Below, in pieces: positions 46,601 through 53,820 of a DNA stretch of 64,000 bases; position 1 is the first letter of the stretch, and each line of letters starts with the position of its first letter. A model generated the notes under the pieces. The model ran no database searches. It was not told where the DNA came from and saw only the letters and a list, made by a program, of their open reading frames with translations. Source of the DNA: Megasphaera micronuciformis F0359 (GTDB lineage: Bacteria > Bacillota > Negativicutes > Veillonellales > Megasphaeraceae); NCBI RefSeq assembly GCF_000165735.1, contig NZ_GL538208.1, positions 482,682-546,681 of the forward strand. The letters run 5' to 3'. Both the position numbers and the translations under genes were made by a program.

Positions 46601-47220
46601 GAAAGAAAACGACGGATTATGAAGGAGAATTGCGTAAGGGTCATATTCCCGAATGGTTTATTCAATCGTGCTTGAAAATAGGCTATCTTTTCCCTCGCGC
46701 TCATGCCGTTGCTTATGTTATGATGGCATTTAGAATAGCTTGGTACAAGATTAATTATCCCTTAGCCTATTATGCCGCTTATTTTACAATTCGAGCCAAA
46801 GCATTCAGCATTCCCATGATGATTCACGGGTTGGATACGGCGCGGCAGGCTATGAAGATGATTACGGCCAAGGGAGACGGTGCTTCCAAAATCGAAAAAG
46901 ACCTGTACTCCACGCTGGAGTTGGTCGTAGAGATGAATTTGCGCGGTATTTCTTTTATGAATATCGATATAAATAAGTCGGAAGCGACTAAGTTTACTAT
47001 TCATGACGGTAAGATACTGTTGCCGTTTACGGCTCTGGACGGCTTGGGCAAAAATGTAGCCGAACAAATAGTAGAAGGCAGAAAGTCGCAGGCGTATACG
47101 TCAAAAGAAGATTTGAAGTATCGTGGTAAAGTCGGTCAGACCTTAATTGATTCTCTGGCTGAGATGGGGTGTTTGGGAGAACTCCCCGAAGATGAACAAA
47201 TAGATTTATTCGCCATGTAA
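43612..47220 (+). CDS. polC: DNA polymerase III PolC-type alpha subunit, lacking the exonuclease domain
   Basis: 1202-residue replicative polymerase. An acidic N-terminal region (about 90-125) and OB fold (175-275) precede a PHP domain (ELHLHTTMSD at 291, TDHG at 325-328). In B. subtilis PolC a DEDD 3'-5' exonuclease interrupts PHP; here the sequence runs from IYGMEGYLFDEEID (348-361) straight to SYHIIILAKNQVGIRNLYKL, so that domain of some 170-190 residues is absent. Zinc-binding cysteines (CPSC near 665, CPEC near 690), the catalytic PDIDLNFSGE near 720, TTGQHPGG and FPRAHAVAYV mark an intact polymerase. The C-terminus QIDLFAM is a clamp-binding motif. Proofreading must come from another protein. 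Confidence 0.95.
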   Translation: MKYYHIVPQKELKLPYGDKCYLNIQRLSVCLDKKSWHITADLPNGADMAFFSDLCRKGLSLEGDIAIECLPTSEADRDGELWMPETIESLVDDNGADAGTGEDYAIIHEDIYDDGEDLYDEDYLKACAVVSRPESRSSSSKGATRSQAGDVQGNVLLGRAISDQEVTPIDDVLGEERNKVILYGKVVQVEFKELKSKRILLKFQIADKTNGISAMKFIDTGNSGKYGRKGMTEEEIGLLKQNLTVNTSVLVGGNVRFDTYQNNYVLNVDSIMKAHEESNERMDTHENPRVELHLHTTMSDMDALITVKDLIKTVKKWNHPAIAVTDHGVVQSFPMLQSVAKANGVKVIYGMEGYLFDEEIDKSYHIIILAKNQVGIRNLYKLVSISHLKYIYRGRPRIPRKILNEYREGLILGSACEAGELVRSMVQKRLPYDELKKIAEYYDYLEIQPISNNGFLVREGFVDDEEGLRDINRTILKIGDELGKMTVATCDAHFMNKEDKIYREILMTGKGFRDAQFQPDLYLRTTDEMLEEFAYLGTDRAEEVVITNPNKVNDWVEEVTPVPKENLYFPRIEGSSEALKEMCLRKAHKIYGTPLPTVVEERLDEEFTSIFGNGFGVLYYIAHKLVKHSNDDGYLVGSRGSVGSSFVATMSDITEVNPLPPHYVCPSCCHSEFFTDGSVAGGFDLPDKNCPECGTPMKKDGHNIPFAIFLGFEGDKVPDIDLNFSGEYHPKAHKYTEELFGKDNVFRAGTIGAVQDKTAYGYVKKWAEARGITANDAYINSLVNGCTGIKNTTGQHPGGVMVIPRDIDVHHFTPVQYPANKKDCGIITTHFDYHSIEGRLVKLDILGHDDPTVIRMLEDMTGVKATTIPFDDQKTMSLFSSTEALGLTPEELGSPVGSLGIPEFGTSFVRKMLVDTMPKTFSGLVRISGFSHGTDVWLNNAQELITSGKVQLNEAVSTRDDIMNYLINHGIKPKTSFKVMENVRKGKGIDKPDKATGKKTTDYEGELRKGHIPEWFIQSCLKIGYLFPRAHAVAYVMMAFRIAWYKINYPLAYYAAYFTIRAKAFSIPMMIHGLDTARQAMKMITAKGDGASKIEKDLYSTLELVVEMNLRGISFMNIDINKSEATKFTIHDGKILLPFTALDGLGKNVAEQIVEGRKSQAYTSKEDLKYRGKVGQTLIDSLAEMGCLGELPEDEQIDLFAM

Positions 47221-47251
47221 GATACAGGACAGTAAGAACGGGGTGAAGGCT

Positions 47252-47566
47252 ATGAGTATCAATGAAAAGTTGCGTGACGATCTCCACGATCAATTATTCA
47301 AGGCCATCTTGGAATTAAAGAGCATGGAAGAGTGCTATGAATTCTTTGAAGATATTTGTACGATTCAGGAAATGAAGTCCATTGCGGCTCGTTTGGAAGT
47401 TGCCAGGATGTTGAGAGCCGGAGATATTTACGAAGATATTGTCAAAAAAACGGGAGCCAGCACGGCTACTATCAGTCGGGTCAAAAGGTGTCTCAATTAC
47501 GGGACGGGAGGATATGATACCGTTCTGGAACGCTTGGGCATGGGCCGAGGCATTAAAAAGAAGTAG
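47252..47566 (+). CDS. YerC/YecD family TrpR-related regulator
   Basis: 104-residue protein matching the YerC/YecD family, which shares the TrpR helix-turn-helix fold. The family core is visible: LDDLFKAIL-like start, FFEDICTIQEMKSIAARLEVARML and the recognition region KTGASTATISRVKRCLNYG. Function in most species is unknown; a transcriptional repressor role is inferred from fold. The ATG at 47252 follows GGGGTGAAGG. It lies 31 bases after polC and 26 before mscL on the same strand. Confidence 0.9.
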   Translation: MSINEKLRDDLHDQLFKAILELKSMEECYEFFEDICTIQEMKSIAARLEVARMLRAGDIYEDIVKKTGASTATISRVKRCLNYGTGGYDTVLERLGMGRGIKKK

Positions 47567-47592
47567 TTTTTTAGTAAAAAGGAGTAAAGAAG

Positions 47593-48030
47593 ATGAAAGC
47601 GTTTTTTCAAGAATTTAAAAATTTTGCAGTTCAAGGTAATGTAATCGACGTGGCTGTCGGTGTAGTAATCGGTGGAGCCTTCGGTAAAATTACGACATCC
47701 CTCGTTACCAATATCATTATGCCTCCTATCGGCATTTTATTGGGCGGTGTCGATTTTACGGATTTTTTCATTCCCTTGGCAAATACGTCGGCTCAAACCT
47801 TGGCGGAAGCTCAGGCACAAGGGGTACCTGTTATTGCTTACGGCCTTTTTATTAATACGGTCGTAGATTTTCTTATTATTGCCTTTGCCATATTCCTGGT
47901 TATTAAGCAAATAAACCGTTTCAAAAAGCCGGCGGCACCGGCACCTTCCAGAACTTGCCCCTTTTGTAAAGAAACAGTGGCTGATGAAGCTACTCGTTGC
48001 CCCCATTGTACGAGTGAGCTGACTGTTTAA
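47593..48030 (+). CDS. mscL: Large-conductance mechanosensitive channel with C-terminal zinc ribbon
   Basis: 145-residue MscL, the pressure-relief pore that opens under osmotic downshock. Amphipathic N-helix, TM1 ([22 protein letters not shown]), periplasmic loop and TM2 (about 80-105) are all typical. The cytoplasmic end is not: in place of the usual helical bundle, residues 122-139 form a zinc ribbon with CPFC and CPHC (cysteines 122, 125, 136, 139). The ribbon could replace the bundle as an assembly or sieve element (inference). The next gene starts on the base after its stop codon. Confidence 0.94.
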   Translation: MKAFFQEFKNFAVQGNVIDVAVGVVIGGAFGKITTSLVTNIIMPPIGILLGGVDFTDFFIPLANTSAQTLAEAQAQGVPVIAYGLFINTVVDFLIIAFAIFLVIKQINRFKKPAAPAPSRTCPFCKETVADEATRCPHCTSELTV

Positions 48031-48594
48031 ATGCGCACCAAAGGTGATATAACCGTATTTTCAGACGGAACGATGAATGTATATAATCGTTCGTTGGCGG
48101 AAGAACTGTGGTACGACTATAAAGATTTTGCTCATAGGGCCGCAAAATACCGTAAAATGAATAAAAAAGACGCCGAACTTTCGGCCCGGCGTTACGAACG
48201 TGCGGCAGTCTTTGCTTTGTGCGAGTTTTTTTGCCAAGTTCTTGGCAGTTGGTACAATCAAGGGCAAGAAAAGGGATGCTTTCCGACAGGTACGGGTGAA
48301 GATATACTCTTTGTTTTTCGTGCCTTTTCTTCAACTGCCTTGGGAGTAGCTGGAAGGAATGTAAAAGATTCGGAATTTTCCGGATTGTACTCTTTGCTGG
48401 AACGGTATTGTCGCCACGACGGCTCGGTATGGGAAGTAATGACCGGTGACCATTTAAGTGAAACGGAAGAAAAGATGGATGACTTTCTGACAAGGGTGGA
48501 AAGTCGAACCTCTTTTCGGCGATTTACGCCGTGGAGTGAACAGACGAAGTCTATTATTGAACGATTGAGCGGCCTTCTTAGAAGGCGCGATTAA
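48031..48594 (+). CDS. Hypothetical protein abutting mscL
   Basis: 187 residues, no family recognised. No signal peptide or membrane helix is seen; the protein is charged and mostly helical in appearance, with a basic segment (FAHRAAKYRKMNKKDAEL, about 31-48) and a basic C-terminus ending LLRRRD. Its ATG follows the mscL TAA with zero spacing and has no separate ribosome site, so translation is probably coupled to mscL. Codon use looks like its neighbours. A role linked to osmotic stress is possible from context only. Confidence 0.6.
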   Translation: MRTKGDITVFSDGTMNVYNRSLAEELWYDYKDFAHRAAKYRKMNKKDAELSARRYERAAVFALCEFFCQVLGSWYNQGQEKGCFPTGTGEDILFVFRAFSSTALGVAGRNVKDSEFSGLYSLLERYCRHDGSVWEVMTGDHLSETEEKMDDFLTRVESRTSFRRFTPWSEQTKSIIERLSGLLRRRD

Positions 48595-48630
48595 AGAAAG
48601 AGGACGATCCGCGTCGTCCTCTTTCTTTAA
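48591..48630 (+). terminator. Terminator after the mscL unit
   Basis: Perfect 17-bp stem (48591-48607 with 48614-48630) that includes the stop codon of the hypothetical gene; the 3' arm is T-rich and is followed by TTTA. Confidence 0.8.
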
Positions 48631-48781
48631 TTTATAAGTGTGAAAAAAATAACGAATATTATCGTATATAGAATCATGAGGCGGAGTCATAGATTTCATA
48701 AAACCCTTTCAAGAATGGTATATAAAAGTAGTGAAAAAAGCGATTTTTTCTAATAAATAGTATAGATTTTTTCATTGGAAG

Positions 48782-48790
48782 TGGTATACT
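48782..48790 (+). promoter_or_regulatory. Extended -10 promoter of hbd
   Basis: TGGTATACT (48782-48790), a TG-N extended -10 about 90 bases before hbd; no convincing -35. The rest of the gap from 48631 to 48878 shows no gene. Confidence 0.45.
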
Positions 48791-48878
48791 TATAACTGTA
48801 AAGGGATAGTTTTCAGGTTTGGTTCTCTTTTTTTTAGTAAAATTTGTGAAAGAAATCACTTTAAAGGAGGAGTTCAAC

Positions 48879-49736
48879 ATGTTTTGTAAAAAAGTAATGG
48901 TCATCGGTGCAGGTACAATGGGTTCGGGTATTGCGCAGGTATTTTTAACACACGGTTGCGACGTAATCTTGAATGACATTAAACAAGAATTTATCGACGG
49001 CGGTGTTAAGAAAATCGACAAAAGCCTGACGAAACTCGTAGCTAAAGAAAAGATGACACAAGCTGATAAAGATGCCGCTATGGGTCGTCTTACCGGCTTT
49101 GTTGAAATTACGAAAGACAACATGAAAGATGTGGATCTTGTCGTAGAAGCGGCTATTGAAGACATGAAGATTAAAGGTCAGATCTTCAAAAACTTAGGTG
49201 AAGTTTGCCCGCCTGAAACGATTTTAGCTTCCAACACGTCTTCCTTACCTATTACGAAGATTGCAGCAGCAACCAATCGTCCGGACAAAGTAATCGGCAT
49301 GCATTTCTTTAATCCCGCACCGGTTATGAAGTTGATTGAATTGATCAACGGCATTGCTACGTCGGAAGATACATTCAATAAAGTATTCGAAGCATCTAAA
49401 GCTCTCGGCAAGAGCCCCGTTAAAGTTAACGACTTCCCGGGCTTCGTAGGCAACCGTGTAGTTATTCCTATGATTAACGAAGCTATTCAGGCTTTGATGG
49501 AAGGTGTAGCGTCCAAAGAAGATATTGATGCCGTTTGCCAATTGGGCTTTAACCATCCTATGGGACCCTTGGCATTGTCCGACTTAATCGGTAACGATAT
49601 TGTTCTCCATATTATGGAAGTTCTTTATGAAGGCTTCGGTGATCCGAAATATCGTCCCAGCGCATTATTACGTCAGTATGTAAATGCAGGTTATTTAGGT
49701 CGTAAAACTGGCAAAGGTTTCTATGATTATGAATAA
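48879..49736 (+). CDS. hbd: 3-hydroxybutyryl-CoA dehydrogenase
   Basis: 285-residue NAD(P)-dependent enzyme reducing acetoacetyl-CoA to 3-hydroxybutyryl-CoA, an upstream step of butyrate synthesis. The dinucleotide motif GAGTMG is at 10-15; catalytic residues are visible in ASNTSSLPI (Ser), [15 protein letters not shown] (His and Glu) and [15 protein letters not shown] (Asn). The ATG at 48879 follows AAGGAGGAG; the frame is open further upstream without a ribosome site. It is monocistronic with its own terminator, apart from bcd-etfBA 47 kb away; thiolase and crotonase are not in the window. Confidence 0.96.
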   Translation: MFCKKVMVIGAGTMGSGIAQVFLTHGCDVILNDIKQEFIDGGVKKIDKSLTKLVAKEKMTQADKDAAMGRLTGFVEITKDNMKDVDLVVEAAIEDMKIKGQIFKNLGEVCPPETILASNTSSLPITKIAAATNRPDKVIGMHFFNPAPVMKLIELINGIATSEDTFNKVFEASKALGKSPVKVNDFPGFVGNRVVIPMINEAIQALMEGVASKEDIDAVCQLGFNHPMGPLALSDLIGNDIVLHIMEVLYEGFGDPKYRPSALLRQYVNAGYLGRKTGKGFYDYE

Positions 49737-49750
49737 TTAAGTTATTCGTG

Positions 49751-49780
49751 ACAAAACGCCTTCGCAAGAAGGCGTTTTGT
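49751..49780 (+). terminator. Terminator of hbd
   Basis: Perfect 13-bp stem (49751-49763 with 49768-49780) with a GCAA tetraloop and T-rich 3' arm. Confidence 0.9.
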
Positions 49781-49821
49781 TATCTCTTTAAAAATAAAAA
49801 GAAAGGAGGGGGACCGTTAAA

Positions 49822-50157
49822 ATGGAGGAAAATATAGGGTGTCGTATCAGCAGATTGAGAAAGGCCCAAGACATAGGAGTCTACCAGTTGGCCGAGCAGG
49901 CCCGCGTATCGGCTCAGACCGTTTATCGGTGGGAGCACGGGAACGTTGCCAACATTAAAGAATCGATTTTAGAGCGTCTGGCACCTATTTTGGGTGTTAC
50001 GAAATACTACATAAAAACGGGATTACACGGTGATGTATTGCCGCCTGAAGTCGAAGACTGGTTACACCGTCCGAAAAACATGGAAAAAATTATACAATTT
50101 TATTATCGGGAAATCGCTGAAGAGCGAATTCGTGAAATGAAGAAAGAGCGTAGTTAG
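49822..50157 (+). CDS. XRE-type helix-turn-helix protein
   Basis: 111-residue protein with a Cro/CI-type helix-turn-helix at about 20-40 (VYQLAEQARVSAQTVYRWE) and a downstream helix ending LGVTKYYI, as in the SinR/XRE fold. The rest (about 70-111) is a charged helix. No operator is evident, and no toxin or phage gene adjoins it. The ribosome site is AAAGGAGGGG. It is flanked by terminators and so probably transcribed alone. Target unknown. Confidence 0.85.
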   Translation: MEENIGCRISRLRKAQDIGVYQLAEQARVSAQTVYRWEHGNVANIKESILERLAPILGVTKYYIKTGLHGDVLPPEVEDWLHRPKNMEKIIQFYYREIAEERIREMKKERS

Positions 50158-50185
50158 AAAAAATGAAGAAACGACTGTATGAAAG

Positions 50186-50233
50186 ATAGCCACAGGGAAA
50201 TGCGAAAGATTCATTTCCTTGGGGCTATTTTAT
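50186..50233 (+). terminator. Terminator after the HTH gene
   Basis: Two-part stem (50186-50191 with 50223-50228; 50196-50202 with 50212-50218) ending in TTTTATT, 29 bases after the stop codon. Confidence 0.75.
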
Positions 50234-50337
50234 TGCCAAACGGAGAGTGAGCGTATATACTGAAAAAAATTGCTTTTTAAATAACGCGCTATGGTTACCG
50301 GTGCGTATTATAGGAATTTAATGCGGAAGGTGAGTAT

Positions 50338-50859
50338 ATGATTCTGTCAGGAAAAGAAATTGTTAAACACATGGGGAAGGAAATAGTTATCGAACCCTTT
50401 GATAAAAGTCGTGTAAACCCGAATAGTTACAATTTATCTCTGTATAATGAATTAATGGTATACGACTCGAAAGAATTGGACATGGCAAAACCCAACTCGG
50501 CTTCGGTCATAAAAATTCCTGAAGAAGGTTTCGTGCTTCAACCCAATGTGTTGTACTTGGGGCGTACGAACGAATATACGAAGACGGAAAATTATATTCC
50601 CATGTTGGAAGGGCGTTCTTCCGTAGGGAGACTGGGCGTATTTATTCACGTTACAGCCGGATTCGGCGATGTAGGCTTTGCCGGCTACTGGACCTTGGAA
50701 ATCTTTTGCGTCCAACCGATTCGTATTTATCCGAATGTGGAAATATGCCAGATCTATTATCATGATATTGACGGAGAATATGACACGTATAAGAGCGGAA
50801 AGTATCAACATAATAACGGAATTCAACCGTCTATGTTGTGGAAGGACTTTATAAAATAA
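50338..50859 (+). CDS. dcd: dCTP deaminase
   Basis: 173-residue nucleotide deaminase converting dCTP to dUTP, on the route to dTTP. The Dcd signature EGRSSVGRLG (91-100) and the catalytic Glu121 in GYWTLEIF are present, together with INPNSYNLSL-like substrate residues near the N-terminus (VNPNSYNLSL) and the C-terminal KYQHNNGIQPSM lid. Whether it also has dUTPase activity (the bifunctional form) cannot be decided by eye. It overlaps the next gene by one base (TAATG). Confidence 0.9.
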   Translation: MILSGKEIVKHMGKEIVIEPFDKSRVNPNSYNLSLYNELMVYDSKELDMAKPNSASVIKIPEEGFVLQPNVLYLGRTNEYTKTENYIPMLEGRSSVGRLGVFIHVTAGFGDVGFAGYWTLEIFCVQPIRIYPNVEICQIYYHDIDGEYDTYKSGKYQHNNGIQPSMLWKDFIK

Positions 50860-51827
50860 TGAATATTTCGGAAATTCCTTTTAGTTCAATTCAACAAATA
50901 TGCATCGGTCACTGGGAAGACGCGAAGGGCGGGACGGGATGTACGATTTGTCTTGCGGAAAAAGGGGCGGCTTGCGGTGTTGACGTGCGAGGAGGCGGCC
51001 CTGCATCACGGGAAACCGAACTTCTTAAACCGACGGCTGCAGTAGAAAAAATACATGCCGTTCTTTTGTGCGGCGGCAGTGCCTTCGGATTGGCGGCGGC
51101 TGACGGGGTTATGTCTTATTTAAAAGAACGGAAAATCGGATTTGACACACCTTACGGGCCTGTTCCTTTAGTTGTCGCATCATCCATATATGACCTGCCT
51201 TGCGGCGATAAAGACGCTTATCCGCAGAGAGACAGCGGTTATGCGGCGGCAGTCAATGCTGTTGAAAAAAACGAAGCTCTTTCCGGTAATTACGGTGCCG
51301 GTACGGGGGCGACTATCGGAAAAATAGGCGGGCCCCGTACCGCTATGAAGAGCGGCCAGGGATTTTGCGCCTATAAGGTGGGAGATTTATCGGTAGGTGC
51401 CTGTATTGTCGTAAATGCATTAGGTGATGTAGTCGATAAAAACGGCAGCATTTTAGCGGGTATGAGAACAGAAGACGGATCCTTTGCGGATTCGCAAAGG
51501 ATTTTGGCCACGCAGGGTTTTTTGCCCTGGACAAGTGAACCGGGAACGGTCAACACGACGATCGGCTTTGTTGTCACGAACGGGAAGTTTAATAAGACGC
51601 AAATGAATAAGGCGGCGGCTCTTTGTTCCAACGGACTTGTACGCTCTATTCGTCCTGTTAACACAACAGCTGACGGAGATAGCCTTTACGCTTTGGCTAC
51701 AGGAGAAGTAGAAGCGGATTTAAATCAAATGGGAGCACTCGGAGCTATGGCTGTTGAAGAGGCCGTGCGCCGAGCCGTTAAAGCGGCAACGGGATTGCAC
51801 GGATTTCCGGCCTTACAAAATATATAG
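50859..51827 (+). CDS. P1 family (S58/DmpA-type) peptidase
   Basis: 322-residue protein of the P1 family (DmpA/BapA aminopeptidases and relatives), self-processing Ntn-type hydrolases. Family motifs: GGTGCTICLAEKGAACGVDVRGGGPASRE-type start, LLCGGSAFGLAAADGVMSYL, NYGAGTGATIGK and, near the end, RPVNTTADGDSLYALATG. Substrate range (short peptides, beta-amino acids, lactams) is unclear. I choose the ATG at 50859, which overlaps the dcd stop; a GTG at 50838 is possible but has no site. A bidirectional terminator follows. Confidence 0.88.
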   Translation: MNISEIPFSSIQQICIGHWEDAKGGTGCTICLAEKGAACGVDVRGGGPASRETELLKPTAAVEKIHAVLLCGGSAFGLAAADGVMSYLKERKIGFDTPYGPVPLVVASSIYDLPCGDKDAYPQRDSGYAAAVNAVEKNEALSGNYGAGTGATIGKIGGPRTAMKSGQGFCAYKVGDLSVGACIVVNALGDVVDKNGSILAGMRTEDGSFADSQRILATQGFLPWTSEPGTVNTTIGFVVTNGKFNKTQMNKAAALCSNGLVRSIRPVNTTADGDSLYALATGEVEADLNQMGALGAMAVEEAVRRAVKAATGLHGFPALQNI

Positions 51828-51830
51828 AAA

Positions 51831-51869
51831 TAAAATCCCTCGTCACGTTCTGCATGACGAGGGATTTTA
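51831..51869. terminator. Bidirectional terminator between P1 peptidase and RNA helicase
   Basis: Perfect 15-bp stem (51831-51845 with 51855-51869), 9-base loop, with short A and T runs on both sides, between convergent genes. Confidence 0.85.
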
Positions 51870-51884
51870 ATATATCTATGAAGC

Positions 51885-53441
51885 TTAAGATTTAAAGTAA
51901 GGCTTAAAAACAGAACGGTTCGGTTCTTTTCTTTCCTTGACTTCGCGGCGACTTTCATTGCCGGATTTACGTTCTGTTGAGCGGTGACGGAAGTTGCCGT
52001 CTTTGCTCCTGCCGGCAGGTCGACGCCCGTCTAAACGACGGTGAGAGTCCCCGGAGGGACGGCGTTTACTATTACGGCTGTTGCCGTTACGATTGCCGTG
52101 GCTACGGCGAATTCGCAGAGGAGCCTCTTCCGTAATCTTTACCGGTGTCGTATCGGGTTCTTTAATTAACAGCTTGACGGCAGCGGCTACGAGGGTAACG
52201 GAGTCATAGGTTTCCAGTAATTCTTCCGCACTGGCACGATAAGCTGTCACATCGCCTTCTTCGGCAGCTGTTGAAAGATTGCGCAGTGCCGTTTGCTGAG
52301 CACCTTCCAACGCTTCTGAGAATGACGGTGCCTTGCGACGGGAAATACGATGTTTGATGAGCTTTTCAATAGTACGCAAGTGATCGATTTCGCGGGGAAT
52401 AACAAAGGTAGTAGCTTCACCGCTTTGACCGGCACGGCCTGTGCGGCCTACTCGGTGTACATAGCTTTCCGGATCTTGCGGCAAATCATAGTTGTATACG
52501 TGAGTTACACCGCTAATGTCGAGTCCGCGGGCTGCGACGTCCGTAGCGACGAGTATATCAATTGTTTTTTCACGGAACTGGCGAATGACGGAATCTCGCT
52601 TAGCCTGTGTCAGGTCGCCGTGAATACCTTCTGCCGAATAACCGCGTTTTTTCAGGCCTTCCGACAATTCGTCGACGCGGCGTTTCGTGCGAACGAAAAT
52701 AATAGCCAAGTCCGGTTCCTGCAAGTCCAGCAGTCGGCAGAGAACATCGAACTTCTGGCGGTCGGCAACTTCAATGTAAGACTGTTCCACCAAGTCGATG
52801 GTTACTTCTTTAGCTTTCATGCGAATAATTTGCGGGTCTTTCAGAAAGGTTTCGGCCAACTTTTGAATGGGTGCCGGCATAGTTGCGGAGAAGAGAAGGG
52901 TTTGTCTCGTTTCCGGGGTAGCCGACATGATTAAATTAATGTCGTCAATAAATCCCATATTCAACATTTCATCCGCTTCGTCCAAGACAATGGTAGAAAT
53001 GGATGATAATTTTACGGTACCGCGTTTCATGTGATCAATCAATCGACCCGGTGTTGCTACGATAATTTGCGGCGATTTACGTAAACGACGTAATTGGCGT
53101 TCCATATCTTGACCGCCGTAAATAGGCAATGCCTGCACCGGCGTATATTGAGCAAGATGATTTATCTCCTCGGCAACCTGGATAGCCAGTTCGCGAGTAG
53201 GTGACAGGATGACGGATTGCAATTCTTTGGGAGCCCCGGCTGCGAGAATTTTTTCGAGAACAGGGATGCCGTAAGCCGCTGTTTTGCCCGTACCCGTCTG
53301 TGCCTGACCGATCATGTCATGACCTTCCAAGGCTACGGGAATAGAACCTTCCTGAATGGGAGTGGGTTCTTCGAATCCCATATCATTTAAAGCGTTAATA
53401 ATAACGTCGCTGATCTGTAGGTTTTTGAATTTTTCTAACAT
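51885..53441 (-). CDS. DEAD-box ATP-dependent RNA helicase (CshA/DeaD type)
   Basis: 518-residue RNA helicase for ribosome assembly or mRNA turnover. All motifs are present: Q motif PTPIQ, Walker A AQTGTGKT (47-54), PTRELA, DEADEML, SAT and HRVGRTGRAG. After the two RecA-like domains (to about 365) comes a linker and a very basic tail rich in Arg, Gly, Ser and Asn (about 445-518), typical of CshA/DeaD RNA-binding tails. The start at 53441 follows GGAGGT. It is transcribed alone, with its own extended -10. Confidence 0.94.
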   Translation of the reverse strand: MLEKFKNLQISDVIINALNDMGFEEPTPIQEGSIPVALEGHDMIGQAQTGTGKTAAYGIPVLEKILAAGAPKELQSVILSPTRELAIQVAEEINHLAQYTPVQALPIYGGQDMERQLRRLRKSPQIIVATPGRLIDHMKRGTVKLSSISTIVLDEADEMLNMGFIDDINLIMSATPETRQTLLFSATMPAPIQKLAETFLKDPQIIRMKAKEVTIDLVEQSYIEVADRQKFDVLCRLLDLQEPDLAIIFVRTKRRVDELSEGLKKRGYSAEGIHGDLTQAKRDSVIRQFREKTIDILVATDVAARGLDISGVTHVYNYDLPQDPESYVHRVGRTGRAGQSGEATTFVIPREIDHLRTIEKLIKHRISRRKAPSFSEALEGAQQTALRNLSTAAEEGDVTAYRASAEELLETYDSVTLVAAAVKLLIKEPDTTPVKITEEAPLRIRRSHGNRNGNSRNSKRRPSGDSHRRLDGRRPAGRSKDGNFRHRSTERKSGNESRREVKERKEPNRSVFKPYFKS

Positions 53442-53471
53442 GTATACCTCCATACTAATATAAACTCTATC

Positions 53472-53480
53472 ATTATATCA
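53472..53480 (-). promoter_or_regulatory. Extended -10 promoter of the DEAD-box helicase
   Basis: Minus-strand TGATATAAT (53480-53472), a TG-N extended -10 about 30 bases before the start codon. Confidence 0.5.
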
Positions 53481-53820
53481 TAGGTGCTGTATGAAAAACT
53501 ATATTGCCAAGCCAATCTTCTTTGAATTCGAACTTTCTATATTTTATATACAGATCGGCTATAGAGACAGGTGATATGTGTTTAATGTATAAATGAATGA
53601 TGCGGAAAAGGGAACCGGAAAAATCCGAAGTGTAATTTGGCAACGGTTTTCAGAAAATCAGGTTTATACAGACCCTGTTTCATGATATGGAAAGGGAAGC
53701 GAAGAAGGCTTTAAACAATGGTAAAACGGCATATTACCTTGCATTTTACGAGGTAATTAATGTATACTGTATAATTGATAAAAAATAGAGCTTTGAGTCG
53801 TACTAATTGGAGGTCGGAAC
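53481..53820. other. Divergent intergenic region between helicase and secA
   Basis: About 340 bases without a convincing gene. A 33-codon plus-strand frame (53687-53788) lacks a ribosome site. The secA promoter should lie here: TATAAT at 53770-53775 with TTTACG at 53745-53750 (19-base spacer, weak). A 7-bp inverted repeat (53733-53739 with 53751-53757) brackets that -35 and could be an operator. No RNA structure was recognised. Confidence 0.4.

Noticed and set aside
49822-50157. HTH protein as part of a toxin-antitoxin or phage module
   Set aside because: No small partner gene or phage gene adjoins it, and terminators isolate it on both sides.
53687-53788. A 33-codon plus-strand frame just upstream of secA
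   Set aside because: No ribosome site precedes its ATG and the presumed secA -10 lies inside it; no family was recognised. It may be chance or a gene relic.
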